Positions 58,384 through 58,414 of a DNA stretch of 58,414 bases are shown piece after piece (position 1 is the stretch's first letter; every line of letters begins with the position of its first letter). Under the pieces are notes generated by a model. It did no database searches. It saw only the letters and a list, made by a program, of their open reading frames with translations, and was not told where the DNA came from. The stretch comes from Bacteroidales bacterium H5. GTDB lineage: Bacteria > Bacteroidota > Bacteroidia > Bacteroidales > Muribaculaceae. A program made the position numbers and the translations under genes. The stretch covers positions 1 to 58,414 of the forward strand of contig DAAQ01000019.1 in NCBI GenBank assembly GCA_001701225.1. The letters are read 5' to 3'.

Positions 58384-58414
58384 ATGCCACTGATACTCAA
58401 GAAGCCCATCGTAT
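58384..58414 (+). CDS. Start of a probable 3'-5' exonuclease gene (partial)
   Basis: The ATG at 58384 opens MPLILKKPIV and runs off the window. Exonuclease genes of the DnaQ type follow dnaN in many Bacteroidales and begin with this sort of sequence (…PIVFFDLETTG). Only ten codons are visible, so identification rests on position and these few residues. Confidence 0.45.
   Translation, partial: MPLILKKPIV

Noticed and set aside
57056..58390. A 444-residue open frame antisense to dnaN
   Set aside because: The dnaN frame is certain and this reverse frame is a codon-bias shadow.

Overview
The window looks like a chromosomal segment from a gut-type member of the Bacteroidales, plausibly Muribaculaceae, though family rank is inference. 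The evidence is Bacteroidota-type promoters (TAnnTTTG near -7, often with TTG/TTTG about 20 bases upstream), a type IX secretion gene (porQ), a secreted protein with a gliding-type C-terminal sorting domain, an ECF sigma/anti-sigma/STN-receptor relay, and the thrA-apgM-thrC arrangement. By eye, the prophage half is less GC-rich and the host half clearly GC-rich.

Bases 1 to about 24.9 kb are part of a prophage whose left end lies outside the window. A tail-type gene and a lysis cassette (holin, amidase, DUF6808-like membrane protein) are followed by three tandem diverged paralogues, all rightward. They meet a long leftward early operon at a bidirectional terminator (about 3.95 kb). The leftward operon starts near 21.3 kb and carries, in transcription order: a small HTH protein, a short lipoprotein, a second HTH protein, a tRNA-like sequence, RecT, a coiled-coil protein, a RecE-like nuclease, an SNF2 helicase, HU, DUF4494, DUF1064, a DUF6291 replication protein, a DnaC-type loader, a MazG-like protein, an amino-methyltransferase, two frameshifted genes (one radical-SAM-like), a C5 cytosine methyltransferase and a 905-residue probable virion protein. 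The immunity region (21.3-24.8 kb) has an S24 repressor, divergent promoters with two matching palindromic operators, and an AT-rich pair of unknown genes in the repressor operon.

From 25 to 33 kb are accessory chromosomal genes: a Fic enzyme with a C-terminal self-inhibition motif, the sigma/anti-sigma/outer-membrane receptor operon, tRNA-Ser(GCT), a tyrosine recombinase of the Bacteroidales invertase/integrase type, and a lipoprotein plus a PagL-like outer-membrane protein. From 33 to 46 kb are a T9SS-type secreted protein, a lytic transglycosylase, uvrA, an IS4-type insertion sequence with 44-bp perfect inverted repeats, an isolated AAA ATPase gene bracketed by two copies of the 3' end of a YgiQ-family gene, then ygiQ and uvrB as a coupled pair.

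From 46 to 58.4 kb are an AraC regulator with an acetyltransferase and a Tat-exported aldo/keto reductase, the operon porQ-cmk-ispH-lipoprotein, a PepSY-like periplasmic protein, the threonine operon thrA-apgM-thrC, dnaN and the start of a probable exonuclease gene. A short intergenic repeat built on GTCGCA/TGCGAC occurs five times between 38.5 and 48.5 kb. The strongest leads for something undescribed are the repressor-linked unknown pair, the solo ATPase between duplicated ygiQ ends, and the trio of tandem paralogues next to the lysis genes.
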